Made by a program: the position numbers and the translations under genes | In this document: piece after piece, positions 21,640-32,509 of the stretch | Layout: the number at the start of each line of letters is the position of its first letter | Numbering within the stretch: position 1 is the first letter of the stretch | The notes under the pieces: generated by a model | Told to the model about the DNA's origin: nothing | Database searches by the model: none | The model's input: the letters and a program-made list of their open reading frames with translations, nothing else | NCBI GenBank assembly: GCA_037043455.1 | Contig: JAWPHD010000087.1 | Location: forward strand, 434,001-498,000 | DNA from: Cyrtodaria siliqua | Lineage: Eukaryota; Mollusca; Bivalvia; Adapedonta; Hiatellidae | DNA: 64,000 nt | Direction of reading: 5' to 3'

Positions 21640-22864
21640 CCAACGTTGTAGTGGGATTCACCACCTTTTTCAAAGTTACACAATAATTAACACATTTTAA
21701 GTAACATCCATATCTTGCTGTATTGAGGATCCATACACAAATATTCCACGACGTCGCTATGACGGATCGATCGCTACGGATACGGATTCGAGAGCACGTG
21801 TGGAATATCAAGGCTGCAAGAGACATAACTTTAACCAGCTTGGGCATTACGTAGATGACTTGCGTGTCTGTATAAGTAATGACCTTCAAGGTTTTACTCG
21901 AGCGTAAAATAGCTGCCGAGAGAAAATAGCAATATATCTGGGTAGAAATGGGAACAAAGTTTAACATAATAACAGGTCAAGTTTGGTCAAACCCTTGACA
22001 TGCATTACATATTGATTACATATTCACCTGTGTAGCACGACACGCTAAAATTACACATCAGAACAGAAATACAATTGTTCACAAACAAACTGTTTATACC
22101 TTGTGTAATTATAAGATCGCGTTATCAAAGCGAAAAGCTCAAAGTAACTGTTCATTGCTACCTTGTTATGAAAACCATATAAGAGTCGCTGCCGTTCAGC
22201 GAACAAAAGCACAAAGTACAAAAGATAAGTGAATTCTGGATTGAGAAATTGAAGACAGTCACACCTTCGGGACTAAACAGGAAAACAAAATAGATAATTA
22301 CATATCTACCCGAAAATGAACTATATAAGATGATATAATAAACAAAATATGATATATATAATGAACAGAATACTAGTATAATGATATATTTAGTCATAAA
22401 AGTATTTGATATGTATAGAAAAAAATCATTCTATGCTATTGCTTGAGTTGGTTACTATCTAAGTATGGTTACTATCTAAGTATTTAAATATAGTCATATT
22501 GTAAAGATAATAATTTAAAGTTCCATGTCTATGTATTAGTAAGATAAAATTAATTAATTGAGAAAGCAGGATATTTGTATTCTTACTATAGAGAAATATA
22601 TATTTTGTTTATTTTAAGTACCTTTATACGAAATTATGGTAACACCATACAAACAAAGAAAACAAAAAACTTACAACTTTTCAGTATCTTAACTTTCATA
22701 ATTGAATTATGGCGCTATTCTAGTAATGGTATTTCAGCATAATAATGAAATGACGTCGTGACGTTTGTGTAAGGATTGTCAATACAGCAAGATGGATGTA
22801 ACTTAATTTTTGTTAATTATTGTATAACCTTGAAAAAGGTGAGTGAATCCCACTGAAACGTTGG
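21640..22864. mobile_element. 1225-bp element with about 115-bp inverted ends
   Basis: Left end 21640-21754 (ccaacgttgtagtgggattc, then a cacctttttcaaagttacac segment) pairs with right end 22749-22864, whose reverse complement reads ccaacgtttcagtgggattc, then cacctttttcaaggttatac. Pairing goes on through 'acatccat.ttgctgtattga' to 'cacgacgtc'. The interior is AT-rich without an intact transposase. The minus-strand frame 21635-21967 starts in the inverted end and is not convincing. It lies between two tandem-repeat arrays. The class is not known. Confidence 0.75.
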
Positions 22865-24140
22865 ACCAGAGTTATGGCCTTTGATTTAGTTAAAGTATTT
22901 TGCCTCGTTAAGACGATAGGCCTTCATTTGGCCGGATGTCAACGAAACTTTGCAGGGATGATCAGGGATGATCAATATCAAGCCTAATTGTGCATTTTCG
23001 TCACCATATTCCAGCTGAATGATTTTGGCAGAGTTATGGCCCTTTAGAAGTTTAAGTATACAATCTTTGTCTAGACTAGTTCTCCGGAACCCCTGTCCGG
23101 AATGTCAAAGAAATGTTGCAGGGATGACCAGTACCAAGACTAGTTCTGCATACCATTGTTGGGTTCCGGTTGAAAGGTTTTCCGCGGAGTTATGGCCCTT
23201 TACAGGGTTTAAATGCACACAGTTGTTTCCGGACTAGTTCTCCTGAACCTCTGCACGGATGTCATCGAAATTTGGCAAGGTTGATCAGAATCAAGCATAC
23301 TTGTGCATATCGTCGCCGTGTGACGGTTGAATGATTTTGGTGGAAATATTGCCCTTTAAATGTGTTAATACAAAAACTTTATCCAGATCCGTCTCTTCTG
23401 AACTCCTGGCCGGATTTCAACGAAACTGTTTAGGGATGATCCGTACCAGGCGTAGTTGTGTATATCATTGCCGTGTTATGGTTGAATGATTTTTGGCAGA
23501 GTTATAACCATTTAAAGGTTCTGGTACATAAGCATTGTCAAGACTAGCTCTCCTGAACCCTGACCGGATTTCAGCGAAAATTGATTAGTACAAAGTCTAG
23601 TTGCTCATATCATCGCCATGTTCCGGTTGAATGATTTTGACAGAGTTATATGTATGTTCCATTATACACACTTTATCCAGACTAGTTTTCCTGAACTTCT
23701 GGCTTGATTTAAATGAAACTTTGCAGGAATGATCTGTACCAAGCATAGTTGTGCATATTGTTTTTGTGTTCAGGTTGAATGATTTTTGTTGGGGTTGTGG
23801 CTCCTTAAAGGTTGCTATACATAATCTTTGTCCCGACTAGTTCTCCAGAAATCCTAGCTGGATTTCAATCAATCGTGGTGGTGATGATCAGTACTAAGCC
23901 TAGTTGTTGATGTCATCACCGTGTTCCAGTTGAATTTTTGCAGAGTTATGACCCTTTAAAGGTTTGGTTTTAATAACGTAACTATGCACAGATCAGTTCT
24001 CCTGAACCCCTGCCGGATTTCAATGAAGCTTGGCTAGGATGATCATTACCAAGATTAGTTGCGCATATCATCGCCGTGTTCCGGTTGAATGATTTTGACA
24101 GAGTTATGGCCCGTTATACAAAACCTTTATACAGACTAGT
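22865..24140 (+). repeat. 165-bp tandem repeat array
   Basis: Seven to eight diverged units with the words 'agttatggccctttaaaggt', 'agactagttctcctgaaccc', 'ggatttcaacgaaact', 'gatgatcagtaccaagccta' and 'catcgccgtgttccggttga'. Related in style to the 158-bp array on the other side of the TIR element. The open frame 23019-23237 is an artefact. Confidence 0.9.
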
Positions 24141-24235
24141 CTGCAGGGGCTCCCAAGGGGATAATCGGGTAAACAAAACACAACATTTAATTTATTGTCC
24201 AAATGTGGATGCATTTATAAACAGATTATAAACAT
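24141..24235. other. Short spacer
   Basis: Low-feature AT-rich DNA between the 165-bp array and the SINE. Confidence 0.4.
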
Positions 24236-24421
24236 AGTGTGGCGTTCGTGGGTTAGGGTAGAGTGCCGAACTTGACATCGGAGGGTCCCCGGTTCGATCC
24301 TCCTCCGCACACTGTTCGTTGTGTCTTTGAGCAAGATGCTTTAACAACATTGCTTAGTACTGGTTCTACCCAGAAATCCTGCACATAATACCCGAAAGGG
24401 GGTTATACAGTATTTATAGAT
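24236..24421 (+). mobile_element. tRNA-derived SINE
   Basis: The head resembles a tRNA gene: box A-like 'gtgggttagggtagagtgcc' at 24248-24267 and box B 'ggttcgatcc' at 24291-24300, about 35 bp apart. Downstream 'tctttgagcaagatgcttta' (24323-24342) matches the conserved central domain seen in V-SINE-type elements. The tail runs into a GATA/GA microsatellite, as SINE tails often do. It should have been transcribed by RNA polymerase III from its internal promoter. Confidence 0.75.
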
Positions 24422-24436
24422 TAGATAGATAGATAT

Positions 24437-24525
<89 letters not shown>

Positions 24526-24526
24526 G
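24422..24526 (+). repeat. (GATA)n/(GA)n microsatellite
   Basis: TAGA/GATA repeats, then about 20 GA dinucleotides, then about 10 GATA units, then diverged GTAG repeats to about 24560. It is probably the SINE tail. Confidence 0.95.
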
Positions 24527-25638
24527 TTAGGTAGGTAGTTAGGTAGGTATATACGTAGGTTTTGTTACTCTAGCGAAAAGGGGCCCCTCTACATGGGTAC
24601 TTAGGTGTCATGTAATAATTTATGCTCGACTGCTCAATGCAGGACAAAAGGTTTTATCATATGTGCCACAACAACTAATATTCTTCCCACCCCCAACCAC
24701 AGACTCCATAAGGCCAGTAGAGCGATACAGGCCCTATTGGGCCTCTTGTTTATGAAAATTTCCATACTTGAAGATTGATCATATAAAAAGACAACTATAC
24801 ATTAGCGCAAAGATTCGGCAGATATTACCTTGAGTAATTACCCACTTAGTGTAGCACCTAGCATCAAGAAAAGTGATCCGTTACTGTCCGAAGGAGGTGA
24901 ATTTTTTTAAATGAAAAGACATAAGAGTTAAAATGAAACAAAAAATTAACATATGCTTTTTTTTATTACACTTTGGTGTAAAATGCTCAGGCTTGATCAT
25001 CAAAAGATCAATGATTTGTAGTTTTAAACTTTCAGGCACATAGATTCCGTAAGTAGGCAAAAATGGCAGATGTTCAACAGTTAACTAACACACGTATACG
25101 GCATAGTTCATACTAATGTTGTATAGCATATTGCTGAAAGAGCAGAATCTAGTAACAAACTGTTTTGAAAGTACCCAGTGCTACCCAATGCACTGTATAT
25201 GAGAAGAAAATATCTTATTTTCACATCATTAACTATTAACATTTCGATGGGGCTGTATCTCCCAGCTCATGTTTTTCAAACTTCTGTGTTATGCTGGTTG
25301 GGTACACGTGCTATTGTTCGATGACTTAAACATGTTAAACGGGTCACATACGTCAACAATTTAAATGTCATATTATATACACAATATGTTTTATACTGAT
25401 CAATTTAGGAATGCAATACATTATTAAAGAAAGTATTTCGCGTTTATTATCGATATAAAGGTACTTAAACGTCGAAAACATGTTTTGCCGAAGTTATTTT
25501 CTCCATTTGTATTATAACCGGTGCAGACGTTAGCTGTTATTTCCATTGTTTTTAGGGTAAATTGTGTCATTTTAAACAGTGTCCATGGTACAAAATGATA
25601 TATTTAGTGACTTAAAATTTCATTTGTATTTCGCTCGT

Positions 25639-25690
25639 GTAGAAAAGTGATAAATACTCGCCATAGGCTCGCTTTTATTACTTTTCTTAC
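25639..25690. repeat. Foldback hairpin
   Basis: gtagaaaagtgataaatact at 25639-25658 pairs with the reverse complement of 25667-25690 (gtaagaaaagtaataaaagc). The four-base loop atag is framed by cgcc and gctcg. About 19 of 24 positions pair. Weaker outer pairing may extend to about 25605-25715. Confidence 0.6.
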
Positions 25691-26033
25691 AGTCACCAAA
25701 ATAAAGCTGAAATTCTAATTATTTCGATTTTGTCAGGCACTGTCGTTTAAATATGTCATATAATTTACGGAGATAACCTGGAATCAATAATGTGTTGAAC
25801 ATTGATATACAGTCCTTTGCATTTCATTCACCACAGAAATAGAGAATATCATGTTAGTGCCTGATCACATCCATTTAATCAGGTGATGCTGAGGAAAAAC
25901 AGAAACCCTCGAGGCTGTGCCGAAGCTGATAAACTGGATAAATGCGACATTTATATGATATTCTGTTTATCATCTCGATCGTTTAAAATCATTTAAATTA
26001 CCCTTTTGCCGTTGTCTCCGTTTAAAAATATAC

Positions 26034-26082
26034 AGACGTCATCACCTATACACTGACGTCATCGAAAGATGTGCTGACGTCA
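26034..26082 (+). promoter_or_regulatory. Three phased GACGTCATC sites (CRE-like)
   Basis: AGACGTCA at about 26034, then TGACGTCA at 26054-26061 and 26075-26082, spaced about 21 bp. TGACGTCA is the perfect cAMP-response element bound by CREB/ATF proteins. The last two are embedded in a short repeat (tgacgtcatcgaaagatg, tgacgtcatcaaaagagg). There is no adjacent gene, so function is not shown; it may be chance or a small duplication. Confidence 0.45.
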
Positions 26083-26599
26083 TCAAAAGAGGAGCACCTG
26101 ATGAGAAAGGAAAGTAACTGCTGAGATAATATTTGATCTCAGGCACCCTGTTTCTCGGCAGAATGATACATATTGATATGATAAAATAATAATGCGTATT
26201 GGATGCTACAACTGAACACGTGCGTAATTAAGCCGATTTAACCGGAACAATACTTTTATTACGGTTTCAAGCAGAGATTGTCTAATCAAAGGGCTTCTAA
26301 CAATGATGTATTTGATTAAAACGAGGAAATTGTCTCTGTTATGTTTGTTTTGTCTCATACCAATTCAATTCCATTCAATTCAATTTTTATTAAGGCATAG
26401 ACATTTTACAATGTCTATCGCCATCAGCACTGAGGCGGTTATACATACAAGACATATTAAATACAAATACACACATATATTAAAACATGTTCTGGAGAAG
26501 AGCATGAGAAATATTTATGTATGAGTAAACAAATTTAAGGATAAACAAATACCTTTGTTTCTATTTTTCCTTGCTATTATTATATTTTTTTTCTATTTG

Positions 26600-26700
26600 T
26601 CCTTGCTATTTTTGTTTGTTTTGTATGCGTATTGTTAGTTGACTGTTCTATGAATCAGTGATGCATTTCCTGTTTGACTTTTATACCTATTCTCGTAATT
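26600..26700 (+). repeat. Penelope-like terminal fragment
   Basis: 'gttagttgactgttctatga', then 'atgcatttcctgtttgactt' and 'ttata', which matches the very end of the terminal segment at 40430-40480 and 63950-64000. The doubled 'tttttccttgctatt' before it is AT-rich filler. Confidence 0.5.
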
Positions 26701-26884
26701 CTATTAAACATTATTATAACTATAACTATGTTAACCCTATATTATATCGTCCTTCTAATGTTCTGTTATCTCATGTACTTGTTATATTTCGTCTCTAAAA
26801 ATGTAGAGAGAGAAATGGTCCCAAGCGCAATAACCTGTACCTACACACTAAATCAAATGAGAAAGTTCACTAGTCAATAAACAG
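26701..26884. other. No gene seen
   Basis: AT-rich spacer. The plus-strand frame 26674-26880 is hydrophobic by composition only. Confidence 0.4.
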
Positions 26885-27585
26885 GAGAATATGCAACACA
26901 AAAAGTGGTGAATACAGGGGTTACCAAATTTGAACGGCCAGTAGGGAATACGGCCTACTGGTTATTTTAAATCGATTTTATGCGGAAAAATACTCGTTAT
27001 CGTCATAACTTTAGCGTTCAAATTGACAAGACAGTGTACTAAATAAAAGTATATCCCATCGAAATAAAATCTCTAGAAATGAAGTAAACATCCAGTAAAA
27101 CTAGCACAAGATACAGTTTTACTGTTATTGCTAAAAAAAATAATAAGAACACATCAGGTTGTATCCAAAAGTGCGATGAACAGAAACGGCAATTGCAGCC
27201 AAACAGAAAAATAATCTAGGGTACGACCAACATCAATTGAATATTCAATTCGTGTCGTTCAGAAGGTGCAAGCAGGTACAACATAATCCTCCTAGGTTGT
27301 CTAGTTATCGCACACACACGGGAACGGTGAATCGTAGGGACTGACTGTAGTGTGGTCAGTCACTAAACATGAAGTGCGTTGCAAATACTAAAAGGTCGCA
27401 TACTTTTCTGACGAATTTACAGATTGATTTTGTAAAGTGGTCAAGAAACCTGTCAGACCCCTTAAACTTATGAAGTGTACAGGTCGCATCTTGAAGATAA
27501 GAGGCGGTGATAATCCACGTCGCAGTTAGTGCTTTAAATAGGTGTTGTACTTTCTCCGTTAGGTGGATGTTCGCATTTATCCGAG
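26885..27585 (-). mobile_element. Penelope-like retroelement, truncated copy B
   Basis: Same order as copy A: tail phrase 'gttaccaaatttgaacggcc', 'gggaatacggcctactggtt', 'caagacagtgta', 'atcccatcgaaataaaatct', 'aatctagggtacgacc', then the minus-strand reverse transcriptase C-terminus. It carries a single tail block, unlike copy A, which has two. Confidence 0.65.
27295..27585 (-). pseudogene. Penelope-like reverse transcriptase, C-terminal remnant
   Basis: The minus strand matches copy A base for base over long stretches (for example gactgactgtag.g.ggtcagtcactaaacatg and aagtggtcaagaaacctgtc). Translated pieces correspond to the TACLV.DP.TV and DRFT.LI segments of 3540-3743, but more stops are present. 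It is a dead fragment. Confidence 0.6.
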
Positions 27586-27599
27586 ATAACTAAGGAGAA

Positions 27600-28246
27600 G
27601 GGCGATAGTTCCGATGAGGACAGTTTAATGTATACCGTCCCGCTTTCCTCTTCCGAAATGAGGAAAATTGTCCATAGTGTGGTGTTTATGTCCATGAAGG
27701 AGAACATGAAAGACTTTATAAGTGATACAGTAAAGTCTATGGCCAGAGCATGTTAAGCACTTGGAAGGTCAAACTGCTGATCATGATTTTAAGTTAGACG
27801 TCGCCGAACAATATTCAAGACGCAATTGTCTACGAATCTCTGGGTACTTCGAGTCCCCCGTGAATCAATGGACGATATTATTATTAAAATTGCAAAAGCA
27901 TGTAAGATTAACGTTAACAAGACTGACATTGATAGATCCCATCGTGTTGGACCAGATGCTCATAGCAGGCCGAGAGATGTAATAGTACAATAGACTTTTT
28001 ACAAACCAAGGAACGCTTTTTACAGAGCCAGATTCGATCTTAAAGGAAATGATGAGTTTAAGGGTGTCTACGTTAACGAGGACCTCACACGCGTAAGATC
28101 CCGTCTTCTATCGCACGCCAGACACCTAGTGAAGACCGGGAAGCTACAACTGGCATAGTCAAGCGATGGACGCTTTTTCTACAAAGACAATGTGGGACCC
28201 GAACGTCATCTACTGGGAAGTGCCAGTGACCTAGATAAATACACAT
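27600..28246 (+). pseudogene. L1-type ORF1 protein (transposase_22-like), frameshifted
   Basis: Segments: an acidic N-terminal piece (GDSSDEDS), then EQYSRRNCLRISG (about residue 60), DIDRSHRVGPDAHSRPRDVI, YKPRNAFYRARFDLKGND, VYVNEDLTRVRSRLLSHAR and SSDGRFFYKDN. This order (YSRRN.LRI.G, RSHRVG, F.NEDLT..R) is that of the ORF1 RNA-binding chaperone domain of L1-like and related invertebrate elements. There are frame changes near 27745 and 27862, and in-frame stops near 27990 and 28158 (in place of Trp). No ORF2 follows, so this is an orphan fragment next to Penelope-like copy B. Confidence 0.75.
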
Positions 28247-29343
28247 AAGCAATCAGTCACGAAATGCATGAACAAACTTTTCTTAACATAAGTTAAATGG
28301 AATAACTGTATAGTTATTATATAACATTAAATTAGGCATATAATATGGGGTTTGATTTATATACGGATTTGAAATATACAAACATTATATTTTTACAATT
28401 TATTTACTAGTTCCAATATTTACTATCTGTCGTTATATAGTTGCTGTTGATTGGCTACCTTGGCCCCTACGCTGTCGTTACAAGTTTACAGGAACGTGTA
28501 CTACGCACGTGCAGCTGTTTAAATTATAGCGTGATCGTATTGTAAAGGTTTATGAATATCGAGTCACTGCAATTTTATAAATAATCCGTTGTATGTTCTG
28601 TCCACGGGTTTGGTATGTCTGACATTTGTTATCGAACTAGTTTGATCTTTTAAAATACCGCAACCATATATTACGCACGTTGATAATAGTCCCTAAAGCT
28701 GTAAACGTAGCATACATTGATTTAAAATGCATAATTTAATGTTGCACATTCTACAGTCAGCCACACACTTATTATAACCAGGTGAAATTTGTAATACTGT
28801 TTTTCTCTAAATACTTATAGCAGAAAATCACCGAGTCGAAACACACTTATTTCTGTCTGTTTTTGGTCTCTCTTTTTTTCTTCTAATTTCTTCTAATGGT
28901 TGCTTGTTTATGTAAGGTTCTTTCAATTTTCTTCTTTCTTCGTTCTCTCGCTCTCTATGTACTATACCCTCTCTCACGCCACCCAATTCAATATTTTGAT
29001 CAGAGTATTTTGCACCATCACGGCCCAGTGCTTGTACGCGTATATTGTGTGACGGTCTTGTACCCTCCTAGGTAATTATATAGGTTTTTGGCATGCACGC
29101 ATTGCGTTGTTATGTTGTAAAATTAGAGGTGCTTTTATTTTATCACCATATGCACATGTGTTTGCTTTTAACATTATCAATATTGCTCATGCGTAAACTA
29201 TACCATTGTACATGCCTATTGTAGTTATTTAGTGTTAGTTTTGTTGAATTGCTTATTGAGAGCAGACACTGTGTTGTTTTTGTTTGTTTGTTTTTCGAGC
29301 CGCCAGTGGCCATACACGATATATATTATATATAGATATATAC
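28247..29343. other. No gene seen
   Basis: AT-rich DNA with pyrimidine-rich tracts at 28865-28960. The two overlapping open frames 29232-29484 run into the next repeat fragment and are not genes. Confidence 0.5.
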
Positions 29344-29445
29344 ATCGAACAGGAAAATCAGCATTCAAGGACGACAGTCAACCAAAAACACACAGAGAAA
29401 CAAAGAACACATTTAAAGAGGAATAAAAGGCCAAATAAGACATCA
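29344..29445 (-). repeat. Penelope-like terminal fragment
   Basis: 'cgaacaggaaaatcagcatt', 'caaggacgacagtcaaccaa', 'aacacacagagaaacaaaga' and 'gaggaataaaaggcc' follow the family order seen at 32985-33095. Confidence 0.7.
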
Positions 29446-29543
29446 CAAATACTTGTGACTGTACAACACAATGTATTGAAGTGAAAGAGAATGTATTTTC
29501 TCCGTAAACCATTCATTTTATAAGTTGCTTACTTGAAGGTATA

Positions 29544-30330
29544 TTGAAGTTATTTCGATATATAATAGCCATTATTGCAGGCGGTTCTAAATCGCTCTCA
29601 AACCTGGAATGTTCTTTTGATATGTCATTATTAGTTATTATGTCGGACGACGTTGAAATGAACCCAGGTCCTGAAAATGCGATCGAAAAACATAGCCTTT
29701 CCATATTTCACTTAAATATTCGTAGCATACGTAACAAAATGGAATACATCAAGGACCATTTATTAGATTATCATATATTGTGCTTTACAGAGACCCACTT
29801 ATCGGAAAGTGATGCCATATGCATAGAAGGTCATAATAACATTTTCCAAAAAGATACATCTGCATATTCTAGCGGAATACTAATGTATACTGCGAATAAC
29901 ATTATTTCAAGACGTGTATTAGAACTCGAATCTTTACTACCATGCTAACTCTGAATTGAACTTAAAGATAAAACCGAACATTTTTGAATATGTACGGTTT
30001 ATCGAAAACCAAATTCGAGTAATATTGTTTGGGATAACTTAAAGATAAGCTTAAAAAGGCATACGAATTATAGAATAACATCATCTTAGTTGACAGTATG
30101 AACGAGAATCAACAAAACACTGATAACCATCTTTAAAGGACATAATGCAGCTTAATAATATGACAAACATTATAATTGAACCATCTCGAGTGACAGATAT
30201 TCGTCTACGTTGACAGACCCCATTGTTATCTCTGATGCTCTCAAAACCTTAGATTCCATTTTAAACATACCACGTGATATAAGCGATCACCGTGGTACAT
30301 ACTTAATGTTTCAGTATAGTTTCAATGTCC
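29544..30330 (+). pseudogene. CR1/L2-like endonuclease domain
   Basis: Open frame 29544-29948 starts with a hydrophobic leader, then SDDVEMNPGPENA, FHLNIRSIRNKMEYIKDH and LCFTETHLSESD (catalytic Glu in TETHL). After a frame change come CTVYRKPNSSNIVWDNL, LVDSMNENQQNTDNH (normally a GD.NEN site; the Gly-Asp is altered), VISDALKTLDS and DISDHRGTYLMF, which holds the conserved SDH. These residues coordinate metal and cut DNA in intact relatives. Confidence 0.8.
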
Positions 30331-31079
30331 GATTAACTTATACCCGAAGGGTCTGGAATTATAAGAAAGCCGATTTCATAAAACTCAACGATAATATTCA
30401 ACAAAAAGAAAGGTCTTTCTTGCAAAACGATTCGCTGAGTGTTGCCTATGAACATTTTATGAAATCCTTTTTTTGAATTGATTAATGTGCGTATTCCATC
30501 GAAAAATGTAACAATTCGCCCAAATGATAAACCATGGTATGATTCCGAAATAAGACGTGTTTCAAGACAGCGTGACCGTCAGAAAGATAAAGCAACGCGT
30601 ACTCAATCACTGGTTGATATAGCTGCATACCTACGAAACAAAGTTAATAATCAAAAAAGCACGCAAAAGAACGTTTCTTTAATAATGTTGAACACATAAT
30701 TACTGAAGCAAATATCAACGACAGACGCCAGTATTCATCAAGTCAAACAAAAACTCGGAAACTATCCCACCTTTAAAAACAGACTTACCTAATGACGAAA
30801 CGGCATTCTCAACAACTGACTAAGAAAAAGCGAACTGTTTGAATGGTTACTTTGTTTCAATATCATCAGTTGATGATTATAATGCTGAATTACCTATTTT
30901 TCATTCAAATTCCAATAATAAATTAGAAAATATTTATATAGAAGCATCCAAAATACTTGACATCAAGATTTATTTTAAATGTAAATAAAGCATGTGGGGA
31001 GGATGAAATAAACCATATGATGTTAAAGGAAACTGCAAATACAATTTCAAACCTCTACATATTCTTTGTAACAGATCAT
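30331..31079 (+). pseudogene. CR1/L2-like linker region
   Basis: Frames 30210-30476 and 30478-30699 give TRRVWNYKKADFIKLND and KPWYDSEIRRVSRQRDRQKD, the linker typical of this group (W.Y..ADF..LN, then PWYD.EIR...R.RDR). A one-base frame change separates them at 30476. 30700-31079 is more decayed, with KLPTF-like and NKACGEDEINHMMLKETAN words. Confidence 0.75.
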
Positions 31080-31494
31080 TAAACTAATGCGTTTTCCCCG
31101 ACTTATGGAAATGTGATATGGTCATGGCACTTTTCAAAAAGTCAGACCCAAGTATCCATACAAACTATAAACCATTAGCGGTATTAAGTTGTGTTGGTAA
31201 AGTAATGGAAAGAATATTATTTAAACATGTGTATAATTTTCTATTTATGTTTGATCTTATCTTTAGGAATCAATCATGTTTTCTCCCTGGTCATTTTACT
31301 ACATATCAATTTATCGGCATGTACCATCATATATGTCAGGCAGTCGATGCTAAACAATTTACATGCATTGTTTTTAATGATATATCTAGAGCGTTTGATC
31401 GTGATTGGCACAAAGATCTTTTCTTTAAGCTAAAACAATACGGTATTTATGGCAAGCTTCTGATTATCTCTCAAACAGATCTCATGACCTGCTC
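31080..31494 (+). pseudogene. CR1/L2-like reverse transcriptase, N-terminal half
   Basis: Frame 31118-31498 reads HTNYKPLAVLSCVGKVMERI, FLPGHFTTYQFIGMYHHI and motif A as CIVFNDISRAFDRDWHKDL, followed by LKQYGIYGKLL. The expected next blocks (GVPQGS motif B and .ADD motif C) are absent; the sequence passes to the thumb region within about 50 bp. This is an internal deletion of several hundred base pairs. Confidence 0.8.
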
Positions 31495-32509
31495 ATGATT
31501 ATGGAATGGCCAAAGCAATGGCTCTTGCAATTTAATCTTGCCGAAACAGAAGCAGTGTTCTTTTCCTTAAGTAATAACGATCGTCTTCCAACTTTATATC
31601 TAGACAATGTCCCGCTAACCTTTGTTTGTAACCATAAACATCTAAGAATAACACTGAGCACTAACGGTAAATGGCAGGAACACATTGAAAATAGGGTTGC
31701 TTCTGTGTCAAAAGTGCATGAATTAATGAAAATGCTTAAATACAATGTAGCGCGTAAAACACTTAATCAGATATACTTGTCTTATATGCGCCCAATATTG
31801 GTATATGCTTTCATTACTTGGAATGGATGTACTTTACTAGAAAAAGATAGCTTGGAAAAGTTACAATATGAGGCAAGTCGTATTGTAACGGAGCTAAACC
31901 GATCAGTATCCATACATCGCTTAATATCCGAATTAGGATGGGTTTCACATGCTGATAGAAAGCAAATGCAAAAACTTATTTCGGTTTATAATGTGAAAAA
32001 TGGAACCGTTCCAAATTACATTTCAAATATTTTCCCACAGCTAATTTGAGATGTCAGCGCAAACAATCTCAGAAATAACGATAACTACGCCACTATTGCT
32101 AAGAGAACCGAAATATACAATACATCGTTTGTTCCTTCCCCTCTTAAACTATGGAATGACTTGCCAATAGAAATACGAAACTCTGAAAGTACGGAGATTT
32201 TTAAGAGAAGACTATTAACATATGTATTTTTAGTACAATATTGCCACCTTACTACTTATGTGGAAAAAGATTTTTTGCTGTTTTACATGCCAGAATGAGG
32301 ATTTTTGTAACAATCGCAATAACGACTTATACCTTAACCATTTACGAGATTCAGCATATCGACTTCAGTTGTTTCAGTCTTCTCGCCATTTACACCCGTT
32401 AAATGTAAGCACACTCCTTTATGGTCGTGAACAGATAACTGACATGAAAAATAAATCTCTATTCGAAGCAGTTCAAACATATATACGAGAAACATATTGG
32501 TTTACATAG
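31495..32509 (+). pseudogene. CR1/L2-like reverse transcriptase thumb and C-terminal domain
   Basis: Frame 31495-32049 (184 codons) reads PKQWLLQFNLAETEAVFFSL, CNHKHLRITLSTNGKWQEHI, IYLSYMRPILVYAFITWNGC and YEASRIVTELNRSVSIHRLI. It resumes in other frames with TSFVPSPLKLWNDLPIEIRN and, in 32258-32509, NNDLYLNHLRDSAYRLQ and KSLFEAVQTYIRET. The Cys-His cluster usually found between these last two is missing, so a second small deletion is likely near 32356. Confidence 0.8.

Larger units (their letters stand above)
24527..26599. other. No gene seen
   Basis: Two kilobases of AT-rich, mostly single-copy-looking DNA. It holds a foldback hairpin at 25639-25690 and a cluster of TGACGTCA sites at 26034-26082, listed separately. 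The plus-strand frame 26303-26524 has no recognisable motif. Confidence 0.5.
29544..32509 (+). mobile_element. CR1/L2-like non-LTR retrotransposon, degenerate
   Basis: Single ORF2-type coding region in pieces: endonuclease (29544-30330), linker (30330-30720), reverse transcriptase (31080-31460), thumb and C-terminal domain (31495-32509). The words DDVEMNPGP, HLNIRSIRNK, ILCFTETHLSES, DISDHRGTY, WPKQWLLQFN and KLQYEASRIVT are typical of CR1/L2-like elements in molluscs and cnidarians. At least five frame changes and a deletion removing reverse transcriptase motifs B and C make it dead. It has no RNase H, unlike family A. Confidence 0.8.

Noticed and set aside
22820..22864. Hammerhead ribozyme in the right inverted end (…cactgaaacgttgg)
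   Set aside because: The GAAAC word is present, but the required CUGANGA core is absent on either strand.
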